This document shows positions 18,814-26,318 of a stretch of 48,225 nucleotides of DNA, one piece after another (the stretch's first letter is position 1; every line of letters starts with the position of its first letter). The notes beneath the pieces are model-generated. The model saw only the letters and a list, made by a program, of their open reading frames with translations, had not been told where the DNA came from and did no database searches. The position numbers and the translations under genes are program-made. The DNA comes from Sphingomonas faeni (lineage in GTDB: Bacteria > Pseudomonadota > Alphaproteobacteria > Sphingomonadales > Sphingomonadaceae). The stretch is from positions 1 to 48,225 of the forward strand of contig NZ_JANBVH010000035.1 of the NCBI RefSeq assembly GCF_024273235.1. Reading direction: 5' to 3'.

Positions 18814-19052
18814 TGCCCTTCGTCAGCATCCGCATCTCGGGGTCCGCCACCAAGGACCAGAAGTCCGGCATCGTCGCCGACGTCACCCAGTCGCTCGTGC
18901 AGCGGCTGGGAAAGAACCCGGCTGCGGTGCAGATCGTGATCGAAGAAATCTCGACCGAGAATTACGGCGCGGGCGGCCAGTTGCTGGTCGACCGCGACGC
19001 CGCGAAAGCAACTCCGGCGCAGGAGGACGCACATGCGGAACCCTCCCGATGA
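18813..19052 (+). CDS. 4-oxalocrotonate tautomerase family protein
   Basis: 79 residues beginning MPFVSIRISG, so that Pro2 would be the catalytic N-terminal proline after Met removal. The body QKSGIVADVTQSLVQRLGKN and VQIVIEEISTENYGAGGQLL matches the small tautomerase fold. The natural substrate is unknown. The gene sits between nusA (ATG overlaps its stop) and ylxR (whose start lies inside this gene's last 20 bases), so it is embedded in the translation operon, an unusual place for this enzyme type. The last 15 residues extend past the core fold. Confidence 0.85.
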
Positions 19053-19968
19053 GGCGCTAGGCGCTACCGAAACCCTGCCTTCCTCCCCTCCCGCAAGCGG
19101 GAGGGGACCGAGGGGTGGGCGCCCGGCTTCGTCAAAACGCGACGCTTCGGCTAAGTCTCACGCTTCCAAGGCTAAAGCTAAGGGCGGCAATGGAGGTGAG
19201 CGCGAGCCCACCCCTAGCCCCTCCCGCTTGCGGGAGGGGAATGATGACGCGCCCGTTCGGAAGTGCATTCTCTCGGGCGAGCGTGATGTGCGGCCCCACC
19301 TCGTGCGACTCGCATTGTCGCCCGATGGGCAGATTCTTCCCGATGTGCGGGCCAAGGCTCCCGGCCGTGGCGCGTGGATCGGGGTGACTCGAGTCGAGCT
19401 TGAAGCCGCGATCAAGAAGGGCAAGCTTAAGGGGGCGCTCGCTCGGGCGTTCAAGACCGGCGAGTTCACGATCGATCCCGAGCTTCCCGCCAAGATCGAA
19501 TCCGCACTCGAGCGTAACGCGCTCGACCGGCTCGGGCTCGAATCGCGCTCTGGCACGGTGCTGATCGGCTCCGACCGGATCGAGCAGAATGCCCGTCAGG
19601 GGAAGCTGAAGACGCTGTATCATGCGTCCGACGCGGCCGAGGATGGCAACCGCAAGCTCGATCAGGCGTGGCGCATCGGCAACGATGTCGAAGGCTCGGG
19701 TTTGCGGGGGTTGGCACTCCCTGTGTCGCGCACCATATTGGCGTTGGCGCTGGGACGGGAAAATGTGGTACACATCGGCCTGACAGACCGCGCTGCAGCA
19801 AAGCGGGTGAGCGAAGCGCTCGACCGTTGGCTGCATTTTATCGGCTCCGAACCTTCTTCCGTGTCTTGCGAAACGGCCTCGCAGGGCGCATCGGCGTCAC
19901 AAAATATAGGGGCGTCCGGATCGACCGGACAACGCCCGGCCGTGGACATGACTGAGGAATTTGAGTGA
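19033..19968 (+). CDS. ylxR: YlxR (DUF448) RNA-binding protein with L7Ae-like domain, carrying a repeat insertion
   Basis: 311 residues. The conserved part begins about residue 74 with VRKCILSGERDVRPHLVRLA and GRGAWIGVTRVELEAA, the YlxR/DUF448 domain. The L7Ae-like domain follows at about 170-275 (RSGTVLIGSDRIEQNARQGK, LGRENVVHIGLTD). Both bind RNA; the nusA-ylxR-infB order is typical. Residues about 16-70 are encoded by a family A palindromic repeat (19080-19240), translated as Pro/Gly/Arg/Ser-rich sequence such as SSPPASGRGPRGGRPAS and EPTPSPSRLREGN. The native N-terminus is thus split: only about 15 residues precede the insert. ATG 19033 has a perfect AGGAGG six bases upstream. The stop overlaps the infB GTG. 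Confidence 0.92.
   Translation: MRNPPDEALGATETLPSSPPASGRGPRGGRPASSKRDASAKSHASKAKAKGGNGGEREPTPSPSRLREGNDDAPVRKCILSGERDVRPHLVRLALSPDGQILPDVRAKAPGRGAWIGVTRVELEAAIKKGKLKGALARAFKTGEFTIDPELPAKIESALERNALDRLGLESRSGTVLIGSDRIEQNARQGKLKTLYHASDAAEDGNRKLDQAWRIGNDVEGSGLRGLALPVSRTILALALGRENVVHIGLTDRAAAKRVSEALDRWLHFIGSEPSSVSCETASQGASASQNIGASGSTGQRPAVDMTEEFE
19080..19240. repeat. Palindromic repeat, family A (copy 2), inside ylxR
   Basis: The ends match the copy at 14983 almost base for base over the first 50 and last 35 positions: CTCCCGCAAGCGGGAGGGG, GAGGGGTGGGCGCCCGGCTT, and the inverse at the right. The spacer is unique. It keeps the reading frame of ylxR open and adds about 53 codons. Confidence 0.9.
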
Positions 19969-22802
19969 GCGACACGGACAACGAGAAGCCGAAACTTGGC
20001 ATGCGCGCACCTTTGGGTGTGAAGCGCACGGTCGAGACCGGCCAGGTGAAGCAGAGCTTCAGCCACGGCCGATCGAATACGGTGATCGTGGAAACCAAGC
20101 GTGCGCGCGTCCTGCGCCGTCCGGGCGAGCCCGACGTGCAGGTCGCGGACGCCCCGGTTGCCGCGCCCGCCCCGGCTGCGGCCCCCGCCGCTCCGGCCCC
20201 GCAGGCGCGCGCGCCGCAGCCTGCGCCTGCCCCCGTGCGCCAGCAGCAGAGCAATCTGTCGCCGCAGGAGCGCCAGGCCAAGCTGCTCCGCGAGGCCGAA
20301 GAGCAGCGCATGAACACGCTGGAAGAAGGGCGTCGTCGCCAGGAGGCCGAACGGGCCAAGGCGATCGAAGACGAGCGTAACCGCGCCGCCGAGCGTGCGC
20401 GCGCCGAGGCGGAAGCCAAGGCGCCGAAGCCGGTCGAGGCCCCTGCGCCTGCACCAGCCCCCGTCGTCGAAGCGGCTCCCGCTCCGGTCGCGGCACCGAC
20501 GCCTGCGCCGGCTCCGGTCGAAGCTCCCGTTGCTGCGGCGCCTGCCCCGGCTCCGGTCGCTGCGCCGAAGCCTGCGCCCGCGCCGGTCGCGGCGGCGCCT
20601 GCACCGGCTCCAAAGCCTGCCCCGGCTCCTGTCGCACCGCCGGCACCGCCGCCCATTCTGGAACTGACCCGCGATCCGGCATTCCCGGCACCGCGCCGGT
20701 TCTCGCCAGTCGCGCGTCCAGAGCGTCCTCCGCCGCCACCGAAGCCTGTCGCGGCCCCCGCTGCCGCAGCGCCGGCAACGACCGGCAACGCCGGCACGAC
20801 CGCCGCGCGTCCCGGCGCGACCGGCGCGAATGCTCCGGCCGGTGGCATCCGTCGCGATGCCGTCCCCGCGCGTCCACAGCAGCGTGACCGCAAGGGCGAC
20901 GATCGTCGCACTTCGGGCAAGCTCACCGTCAACCGCGCGCTTGGCGATGGCGATGGTGCACGCGCTCGCTCGCTCGCCGCGCTGAAGCGTGCGCGTGAGA
21001 AGGAGCGTCGTGGCACCGGTGGTCCGCGCGAGCCGCAGGCCAAGCAGGTCCGCGACGTGGTCGTCCCAGAGGCGATTACGGTGCAGGAACTCGCCAACCG
21101 TATGGCCGAGAAGGGTGCAGACCTGGTCAAGGCGCTGTTCAAGATGGGCATGCCCGTCACGATGACGCAGACGATCGACCAGGACACCGCCGAGTTGCTC
21201 GTCACCGAGTTCGGCCATAACCTGACGCGCGTCAGCGATGTCGACCAGGATCTGGCCAACGACACGATCGACGATGCCGAGGAGACGCTGCGCCCACGTG
21301 CCCCGGTCGTCACGATCATGGGTCACGTCGATCACGGCAAGACGTCGCTGCTCGATGCCCTGCGCGGCACCGACGTGGTGCGCGGCGAAGCGGGTGGCAT
21401 CACCCAGCATATCGGCGCCTACCAGGTCACGCTGAAGGACAAGTCGAAGATCACCTTCCTCGACACCCCGGGCCATGAGGCGTTCACGCAGATGCGTGCG
21501 CGTGGCGCGGACGTTACCGACATCGTCATCCTGGTGGTGGCGGCGGACGACGGCCTGATGCCGCAGACGGTGGAGGCGATCGCCCACACCAAGGCGGCGG
21601 GCGTGCCGATGATCGTCGCGATCAACAAGATCGACAAGGAAGGCGCCAATGCCCAGAAGGTGCGCGAGCGCCTGCTGAGCGAGGAGATCGTGGTCGAGGA
21701 CATGGGCGGCGACGTCCAGGACGTCGAAGTCTCCGCGACCAAGAAGATCGGTCTCGACGCGCTGATCGAGAAGATCCAGCTCCAGGCCGAACTGCTCGAA
21801 CTGCGCGCCAATCCGGATCGTGCCGCCGAGGGTACGGTGATCGAAGCCAAGCTCGACAAGGGTCGTGGCCCGGTCGCGACGATCCTCGTCAACCGCGGTA
21901 CGCTGCGGGTCGGCGACATCTTCGTGGTCGGTGGCGAGAGCGGCAAGGTCCGCGCGCTGGTCGACGACAAGGGCAAGCAGATCAAGGAAGCGGGTCCGGC
22001 GATGCCGGTCGAGGTCCTTGGCCTGTCGGGTGTTCCATCGGCGGGCGATCCGTTCCAGGTGGTCGAGAACGAGGCACGGGCCCGCGAAGTCGCGGAATAT
22101 CGTCGCAGCGTGAAGACCGACAAGCGGACCGCCTCGGTTCCTGCCAGCCTCGAGAGCATGTTCTCGGCGCTGAAGGAAAAGCAGGCGATCGAATATCCGC
22201 TGGTCGTGAAGGCGGATACGCAAGGCACCGTCGAGGCGATCGTCGGGGCGATCAACAAGATCTCCACCGACCTGATCAAGGCGCGCGTGCTGAGCTCGGG
22301 CGTCGGTGGCATCACCGAGTCGGACGTGACGCTTGCCGCCGCTTCGGGTGCGCCGATCATCGGCTTCAACGTTCGCCCGAACGCCAAGGCACGCGAGATC
22401 GCCGAGCGCCAGAAGGTCGCGTTCAAGTACTATGACGTGATCTACGACCTGATCGACGAGATCCGGGCGGGGATGGCAGGCGAGCTTGGGCCGGAAGCGT
22501 TCGAGACGGTCGTCGGTCGTGCCGATATCCGCGAGGTCTTCTCGGCGGGCAAGCACGGCAAGGCGGCGGGTCTGCTCGTCACCGAAGGCAACATCCGCAA
22601 GGCGCTCAAGGCACGCATCACGCGCAACGACGTCATCATCTACCAGGGCGAAATCGCATCGCTGCGTCGCTTCAAGGATGATGTCGCCGAGGTCCGTGCG
22701 GGGCTGGAGTGCGGCGTGACGTTCACGTCGAACTTCGTCGACATCAAGGCCGGCGACGTTCTCGAGACGTTCGAAGTCGAGATGCGCGAACGTACTTTGT
22801 AA
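19965..22802 (+). CDS. infB: Translation initiation factor IF-2
   Basis: GTPase that brings initiator tRNA to the 30S subunit. 945 residues: N-terminal segment (VKQSFSHGRSNTVIVETKRA), a long charged and then Ala/Pro-rich linker (about 60-300), the IF2-N helical domain (VQELANRMAEKGADLVKALF), the G domain from about 450 with GHVDHGKTSLLD, DTPGHEAFTQMR and NKID, then domains II-IV with the C-terminal fMet-tRNA-binding part. The start is GTG 19965, overlapping the ylxR stop, with GAGGAA upstream. The linker has high GC with many Ala-Pro repeats. Confidence 0.98.
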   Translation: MSDTDNEKPKLGMRAPLGVKRTVETGQVKQSFSHGRSNTVIVETKRARVLRRPGEPDVQVADAPVAAPAPAAAPAAPAPQARAPQPAPAPVRQQQSNLSPQERQAKLLREAEEQRMNTLEEGRRRQEAERAKAIEDERNRAAERARAEAEAKAPKPVEAPAPAPAPVVEAAPAPVAAPTPAPAPVEAPVAAAPAPAPVAAPKPAPAPVAAAPAPAPKPAPAPVAPPAPPPILELTRDPAFPAPRRFSPVARPERPPPPPKPVAAPAAAAPATTGNAGTTAARPGATGANAPAGGIRRDAVPARPQQRDRKGDDRRTSGKLTVNRALGDGDGARARSLAALKRAREKERRGTGGPREPQAKQVRDVVVPEAITVQELANRMAEKGADLVKALFKMGMPVTMTQTIDQDTAELLVTEFGHNLTRVSDVDQDLANDTIDDAEETLRPRAPVVTIMGHVDHGKTSLLDALRGTDVVRGEAGGITQHIGAYQVTLKDKSKITFLDTPGHEAFTQMRARGADVTDIVILVVAADDGLMPQTVEAIAHTKAAGVPMIVAINKIDKEGANAQKVRERLLSEEIVVEDMGGDVQDVEVSATKKIGLDALIEKIQLQAELLELRANPDRAAEGTVIEAKLDKGRGPVATILVNRGTLRVGDIFVVGGESGKVRALVDDKGKQIKEAGPAMPVEVLGLSGVPSAGDPFQVVENEARAREVAEYRRSVKTDKRTASVPASLESMFSALKEKQAIEYPLVVKADTQGTVEAIVGAINKISTDLIKARVLSSGVGGITESDVTLAAASGAPIIGFNVRPNAKAREIAERQKVAFKYYDVIYDLIDEIRAGMAGELGPEAFETVVGRADIREVFSAGKHGKAAGLLVTEGNIRKALKARITRNDVIIYQGEIASLRRFKDDVAEVRAGLECGVTFTSNFVDIKAGDVLETFEVEMRERTL

Positions 22803-22810
22803 CTGACTGC

Positions 22811-22920
22811 TCCCCCTCCCGCTCGCGGGAGGGGGTTGGGGGGTGGGCACCCGCCATCCACGGCACGATACGCTGAGGCCGGGTGCCCACCCCCGGCCCC
22901 TCCCGCAGGCGGGAGGGGAG
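22811..22920. repeat. Palindromic repeat, family A (copy 3), between infB and rbfA
   Basis: The left hairpin is CTCCCGCTCGCGGGAGG, the right one CCTCCCGCAGGCGGGAGGGG, with GGTGGGCACCCG and its inverse inside. It starts eight bases after the infB stop and ends ten bases before the rbfA ATG. Its last bases GGGAGGGGAG seem to serve as the rbfA ribosome binding site. Confidence 0.88.
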
Positions 22921-22929
22921 TTAAAGATT

Positions 22930-23319
22930 ATGAAGACCGATACCCCAGAAGCAAAAGCCGTCCGCAGCTTGCGAGTCGGCGAACAGGCGCGTCATGCGCT
23001 GTCGGACATCCTCGCGCGCGGCGACGTGCACGATCCGGTGCTCGAAAAGCACCTCGTGACGATCACCGAAGTCCGCATGTCCCCCGATCTCCGCCACGCC
23101 ACCGTCTTCGTGAAACCGTTGCTCGGTAAGGACGAAGAGAAGGTACTCAAGGCGCTCCGCACCAACACCGCCTATCTCCAGCGCGAAGTCGCGAACCGGG
23201 TGCAGATGCGGTATGCCGCCAAGCTGAAGTTCCTTGCGGACGAGAGCTTCGACGAGGGCACGCACATCGACACGCTGCTGCGCGATCCGCATGTCGCGCG
23301 GGATCTGACCGAAGATTGA
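22930..23319 (+). CDS. rbfA: Ribosome-binding factor A
   Basis: 30S maturation and cold-adaptation factor. 129 residues: RVGEQARHALSDILARGDVH, ITEVRMSPDLRHATVFVKPL, and the C-terminal RYAAKLKFLADESFDEGTHI, all RbfA signatures (KH-like fold). ATG 22930 is the only start consistent with the family. The purine-rich GGGGAG about nine bases upstream belongs to the right end of the family A repeat, so the repeat has apparently supplied or replaced the ribosome binding site. The upstream open frame comes from the repeat and is not native. Confidence 0.96.
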   Translation: MKTDTPEAKAVRSLRVGEQARHALSDILARGDVHDPVLEKHLVTITEVRMSPDLRHATVFVKPLLGKDEEKVLKALRTNTAYLQREVANRVQMRYAAKLKFLADESFDEGTHIDTLLRDPHVARDLTED

Positions 23320-23350
23320 CTTCGCAGCCGGTAAGACGCATCTTACCTCG

Positions 23351-23620
23351 ATGAACGCTCAGACGAAAATGTCGGAAAAGGGCCAGGTCGTCATCCCCAA
23401 GGATGTGCGCGACTCGCTCGGCTTAAACCCCGGTCAGCAGTTCGACGTCCTGCAAGCGGGTGGCGACATCGTGTTGCGACCGACGGGTAGGACGACCGGA
23501 AAGAGCGTCGCCGAGGTGCTCGCCGATCTCCGTGCGCGGGTTCGGTACGAGGGGCCGGCCATTCCGGTTGAGCAATTGAGCTGGTCGCCTGATTTCGACG
23601 AGGACGATCGTTCGGCGTGA
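23351..23620 (+). CDS. AbrB/MazE-type antitoxin (VapB-like)
   Basis: 89 residues with the swapped-hairpin AbrB DNA-binding domain at the N-terminus: KMSEKGQVVIPKDVRDSLGL, then NPGQQFDVLQAGGDIVLRP. The C-terminal part (EVLADLRARVRYEGPAIPVE) would bind and neutralise the toxin. The next gene is a PIN-domain toxin whose GTG start overlaps this stop, the usual antitoxin-first arrangement. It probably represses its own promoter in the 31 bases behind rbfA or is read from the upstream operon. No strong ribosome binding site is visible. Confidence 0.88.
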   Translation: MNAQTKMSEKGQVVIPKDVRDSLGLNPGQQFDVLQAGGDIVLRPTGRTTGKSVAEVLADLRARVRYEGPAIPVEQLSWSPDFDEDDRSA

Positions 23621-24006
23621 AAGCTGTCGACACAAATATTCTCGCGCGTTTCATCCTGGCGGACGACGAGCGTCAGTCTGCGATGGCGTCCGACATACTG
23701 AGCGCGCCGGTCTGGGTCGGTCTGACCGTCTGGCTCGAACTCGGATGGGTGCTCTCGAAGCGCGCCGCGCTCGGTCGTGCGATGGTGGCCGATGCGATCG
23801 AAACGCTGCTGCAGTTGGGGACTATCCATACCGCGGATCGCGATGGTCTGGTCTGGGCGGTCACGCGATACCGAGCGGGGGCAGATTGGGCCGATATGAT
23901 CCATCTCGTTTCAGCGCGGTCAGTCGCGGATGGCTTCGTGACGTTCGATCGCGGGATCGCGACCTATGCCGCGCAATCGCCCCTACCTGTCGAGACGCTG
24001 ATCTGA
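23617..24006 (+). CDS. PIN-domain toxin (VapC-like ribonuclease)
   Basis: 129 residues, starting at GTG 23617 (MKAVDTNILARFIL). The PIN acidic residues are present: Asp5 in VDTNIL, Glu41 in WLELGWVL, the Asp in GADWADMIHL and the Asp in FVTFDRGI. These bind Mg/Mn for RNA cleavage, often of tRNA or rRNA. It is translationally coupled to the antitoxin (GTGA overlap). The module is inserted between rbfA and truB, which are normally neighbours in the cluster. All catalytic residues are intact, so it looks active. Confidence 0.9.
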   Translation: MKAVDTNILARFILADDERQSAMASDILSAPVWVGLTVWLELGWVLSKRAALGRAMVADAIETLLQLGTIHTADRDGLVWAVTRYRAGADWADMIHLVSARSVADGFVTFDRGIATYAAQSPLPVETLI

Positions 24007-24581
24007 TGGCCAAGCTGTATTTCTACTACGCCTCGATGAACGCGGGGAAGTCGACGAACCTGTTGCAGGCGGACTTCAATTACCGTGAGCGGGGGATGCG
24101 GACGATGCTGTTTACCGCGGGCGTAGACAACCGGTTCGCGGCGGGGACGATCACGTCGCGGATCGGGCTGGAGGCGCCGGCGATCGCGTTCGATGCGGGG
24201 ACGGATATCGGGGCTTGCGTGGTTCGGCAGCACGGCGCGGATGCGATTTCCTGCGTGCTGGTGGACGAGGCGCAGTTTCTGACGTCTGCGCAGGTCGATC
24301 AGTTGGCGCATATCTGCGACGTGGTCGGGATACCGGTGCTGGCATACGGGTTGCGGACCGATTTCCAGGGGGCGCTGTTTCCGGGATCGGCGCGGTTGCT
24401 GGCGCTGGCGGATTCGCTGGTGGAGATCAAGTCGGTTTGCGGGTGTGGGCGCAAGGCTACGATGAACCTGCGGGTCGATGGGAGCGGGCGGGCGATCGCC
24501 GAGGGGCAGCAGACCGAGATTGGCGGGAACGACCGGTATGTCGCGCTGTGTCGGCGGCATTTTCGTGAGGCCTTGGGGTAG
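24006..24581 (+). CDS. tdk: Thymidine kinase
   Basis: Phosphorylates thymidine to dTMP in the salvage pathway. 191 residues, type II: P-loop YYASMNAGKSTNLLQ (GKS at 14-16), VLVDEAQFL with the catalytic Glu, and lasso-domain zinc cysteines in VCGCGRKA and VALCRRH (the last ligand is probably His). ATG 24006 overlaps the toxin stop (TGATG), so it is co-transcribed with the toxin pair. The window also encodes thyA and folA, so the cell has both salvage and de novo dTMP synthesis. Confidence 0.95.
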   Translation: MAKLYFYYASMNAGKSTNLLQADFNYRERGMRTMLFTAGVDNRFAAGTITSRIGLEAPAIAFDAGTDIGACVVRQHGADAISCVLVDEAQFLTSAQVDQLAHICDVVGIPVLAYGLRTDFQGALFPGSARLLALADSLVEIKSVCGCGRKATMNLRVDGSGRAIAEGQQTEIGGNDRYVALCRRHFREALG

Positions 24582-24618
24582 CGTTTCGCGTCGAAAATGC
24601 CGCCGCTTCGCCGCCTAC

Positions 24619-24704
24619 CGTCATCCCAGCGAAAGCTGGGATCTTGTCCTTTGGCGGGCGTCATCTGACCCGTGGGATACCCCGGCTTTCGCTGGGGTGA
24701 CGGG
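24619..24704. repeat. Palindromic repeat, family C (copy 2)
   Basis: GTCATCCCAGCGAAAGCTGG at the left and the inverse CTTTCGCTGGGGTGACGG at the right, as at 5722. It fills the gap between tdk and truB. Confidence 0.85.
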
Positions 24705-24774
24705 TATTGGGTTAGTGACGGGGTTGGTTGGGGTGATCCCCGCTACATACGATTGTTAATCTAGGACCGAACGC

Positions 24775-25809
24775 ATGCATGGCTGGATCATTCTCGACAA
24801 GCCGCTGGGGCTTGGCTCGACGCAGGGTGTTTCTGCGGTGAAACGCGCGTTGCGGAGCGGCGGGTATGGGAAGTTCAAGGTGGGGCATGGGGGGACGCTT
24901 GACCCGCTCGCGACAGGCGTTCTGCCGATCGCTGTCGGGGAGGCGACGAAGCTGGCTGGGCGGATGCTCGATAGCGACAAGATCTATGATTTCACGGTGA
25001 TGTTCGGGGTGCAGACCGATACGCTCGATGCGGAAGGCGTGAGCATTGCGACGTCCGATGTGCGGCCGACTTTGGCGGCGGTGGAGGCTGTGCTTGCGCA
25101 GTTCACCGGGCCGATTTCTCAGGTGCCGCCGGCGTATTCCGCGCTGAAGGTGGATGGAGAGCGGGCGTATGATCTGGCGCGGGCCGGGCATGAGGTGGTG
25201 CTGGCCAGCCGGGATGTGACGATTCATTCGCTTCATTCGCTATCCTCCCCGGTACGGGGAGGGGGACCAGCGCAGCTGGTGGAGGGGGGCTTCCGCGAAC
25301 GTTCCGCTGGTGGCGAGCCCCCCTCCACCCCCGTCCAAGCGGACGGCGGTCCCCCTCCCCGTACCGGGGAGGAATTGAAGGAGCCCCCCCTTCCACACGA
25401 CCCGCTTGGGGAAGTCACCCTCACCGCGCACGTTTCGAAGGGCACCTATATCCGTTCCCTCGCGCGGGACATCGCGATCGCCCTCGGCACCGTCGGCCAC
25501 GTCACCATGCTGCGCCGCACCAAGGCCGGTCCGTTCGACCTCTCCTCCGCGATATCGCTGGACAAACTGGAGGAACTCTCTAAGGCATCCGCGCTTGAAG
25601 ATGTACTTCTGCCCTTGAGGGTGGCGCTGGACGACATCCCGGCTCTCTCCCTCACCCCCGACCAGGCAGGGGCGCTCCGACAGGGGCGTATCTTGGTCGG
25701 GATCGCCGCAGACGATGGCCAATACTTCGCCGAACTGGACGCTGTCCCGGTCGCGCTGGTCGAGGTCGAGGACGGAGACGTCCGGGTCGTTCGCGGTTTC
25801 AATCTGTGA
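24775..25809 (+). CDS. truB: tRNA pseudouridine-55 synthase with a repeat insertion
   Basis: Makes pseudouridine 55 in the T loop of tRNAs. 344 residues against about 290-310 usual. The core is clear: GWIILDKPLGLGSTQGVSAV, the catalytic motif GGTLDPLATGVLP (Asp43), KIYDFTVMFGVQTDTLDAEG, VPPAYSALKVDGERAYDLAR, and after the insert VTLTAHVSKGTYIRSLARDI. Between VTIHSL (about 155) and PLGEVTLTAH (about 210) lie about 53 residues encoded by a palindromic repeat (25242-25376): PVRGGGPAQLVEGGF, PPSTPVQADGGPPPRTGEE. The reading frame is kept. AGGA lies eight bases before ATG 24775. rpsO follows 18 bases after the stop. Confidence 0.94.
   Translation: MHGWIILDKPLGLGSTQGVSAVKRALRSGGYGKFKVGHGGTLDPLATGVLPIAVGEATKLAGRMLDSDKIYDFTVMFGVQTDTLDAEGVSIATSDVRPTLAAVEAVLAQFTGPISQVPPAYSALKVDGERAYDLARAGHEVVLASRDVTIHSLHSLSSPVRGGGPAQLVEGGFRERSAGGEPPSTPVQADGGPPPRTGEELKEPPLPHDPLGEVTLTAHVSKGTYIRSLARDIAIALGTVGHVTMLRRTKAGPFDLSSAISLDKLEELSKASALEDVLLPLRVALDDIPALSLTPDQAGALRQGRILVGIAADDGQYFAELDAVPVALVEVEDGDVRVVRGFNL
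25242..25376. repeat. Palindromic repeat, family I, inside truB
   Basis: ATCCTCCCCGGTACGGGGAG at the left and the inverse CTCCCCGTACCGGGGAGGA at the right, with GGTCCCC-type inner blocks and GGTGGAGGGGG/CCCCCCTCCACC as a second inverted pair. This is the only copy of the family in the window. It is translated within TruB. Confidence 0.87.
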
Positions 25810-25827
25810 TGTCGAGGACATGAATTC

Positions 25828-26097
25828 ATGACGATTACCGCTGAACGCAAGACCGAGCTCGTCAAGGAGCATTCGCGCGCCGAGGGTGACACCGGTTCGC
25901 CGGAAGTCCAGGTCGCGATCCTGACCGAGCGCATCAAGAACCTGACCGAGCATTTCAAGGGCCACAAGAAGGACAACCACTCGCGTCGTGGTCTTCTCAT
26001 GATGGTCAACAAGCGCCGGACGCTGCTGGATTATCTCCGTCACAAGGACGGCCAGCGCTATCTGGATCTGATCGCGAAGCTCGGTCTCCGCAAGTAA
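25828..26097 (+). CDS. rpsO: 30S ribosomal protein S15
   Basis: 89 residues, the standard length. MTITAERKTELVKEHSRAEG, then GSPEVQVAILTERIKNLTEH, HKKDNHSRRGLLMMVNKRR and LLDYLRHKDGQRYLDLIAKL are the S15 signatures; the protein binds 16S rRNA in the platform. GAGGA lies nine bases before ATG 25828. A terminator follows directly, and pnp comes next with its own leader, the classic rpsO-pnp order. Confidence 0.98.
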   Translation: MTITAERKTELVKEHSRAEGDTGSPEVQVAILTERIKNLTEHFKGHKKDNHSRRGLLMMVNKRRTLLDYLRHKDGQRYLDLIAKLGLRK

Positions 26098-26102
26098 CAC
26101 GA

Positions 26103-26127
26103 ACGGCTCCCCTCGGGGGGCCGTTTT
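26103..26127 (+). terminator. Rho-independent terminator after rpsO
   Basis: ACGGCTCCCC pairs with GGGGGGCCGT (one G-U pair), followed by TTTT. It starts five bases after the rpsO stop. Confidence 0.8.
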
Positions 26128-26138
26128 CGTATATAGGG

Positions 26139-26201
26139 TTGTTCTCCCGCGAAGGCGGGAGTCCAGACTGGGCCCCCGCCTTCGCGGGGGAACAGGAAGC
26201 G
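26139..26201. repeat. Palindromic repeat, family G (copy 1)
   Basis: TTGTTCTCCCGCGAAGGCGG with the inner GGAGTCCAGACTGGG, and the inverse CCGCCTTCGCGGGGGAACA at the right. A shorter doublet, about 62 bases. Copies are at 34569 and 42842; a diverged one is at 44982. Confidence 0.85.
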
Positions 26202-26254
26202 CCAGGACACAATTCGGTGAACTGGCCAGAAGCGACAACTCGCTTCGAACCGCC

Positions 26255-26273
26255 GCGGGCCGGCTAAGCCCGC
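26255..26273 (+). promoter_or_regulatory. Hairpin in the pnp leader
   Basis: GCGGGC and GCCCGC form a 6-bp stem with a 7-base loop, 46 bases before the pnp start. In E. coli pnp is autoregulated through RNase III cleavage of a leader hairpin; this could play that part, but the match is only positional. Confidence 0.35.
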
Positions 26274-26318
26274 ACATAGGCCCCGTTCGCATCTGGCGAC
26301 CGGAGTGAAGGAAAAAGA

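Noticed and set aside
19662..22850. 1062-codon open frame opposite infB
   Set aside because: Shadow of infB, with Arg/Asp/His-rich low-information sequence; no domain recognisable.
22843..22929. Longer rbfA start inside the family A repeat
   Set aside because: The extra residues are repeat translation; RbfA begins at MKTDTPEAKAVRSLRV with a purine-rich site upstream.
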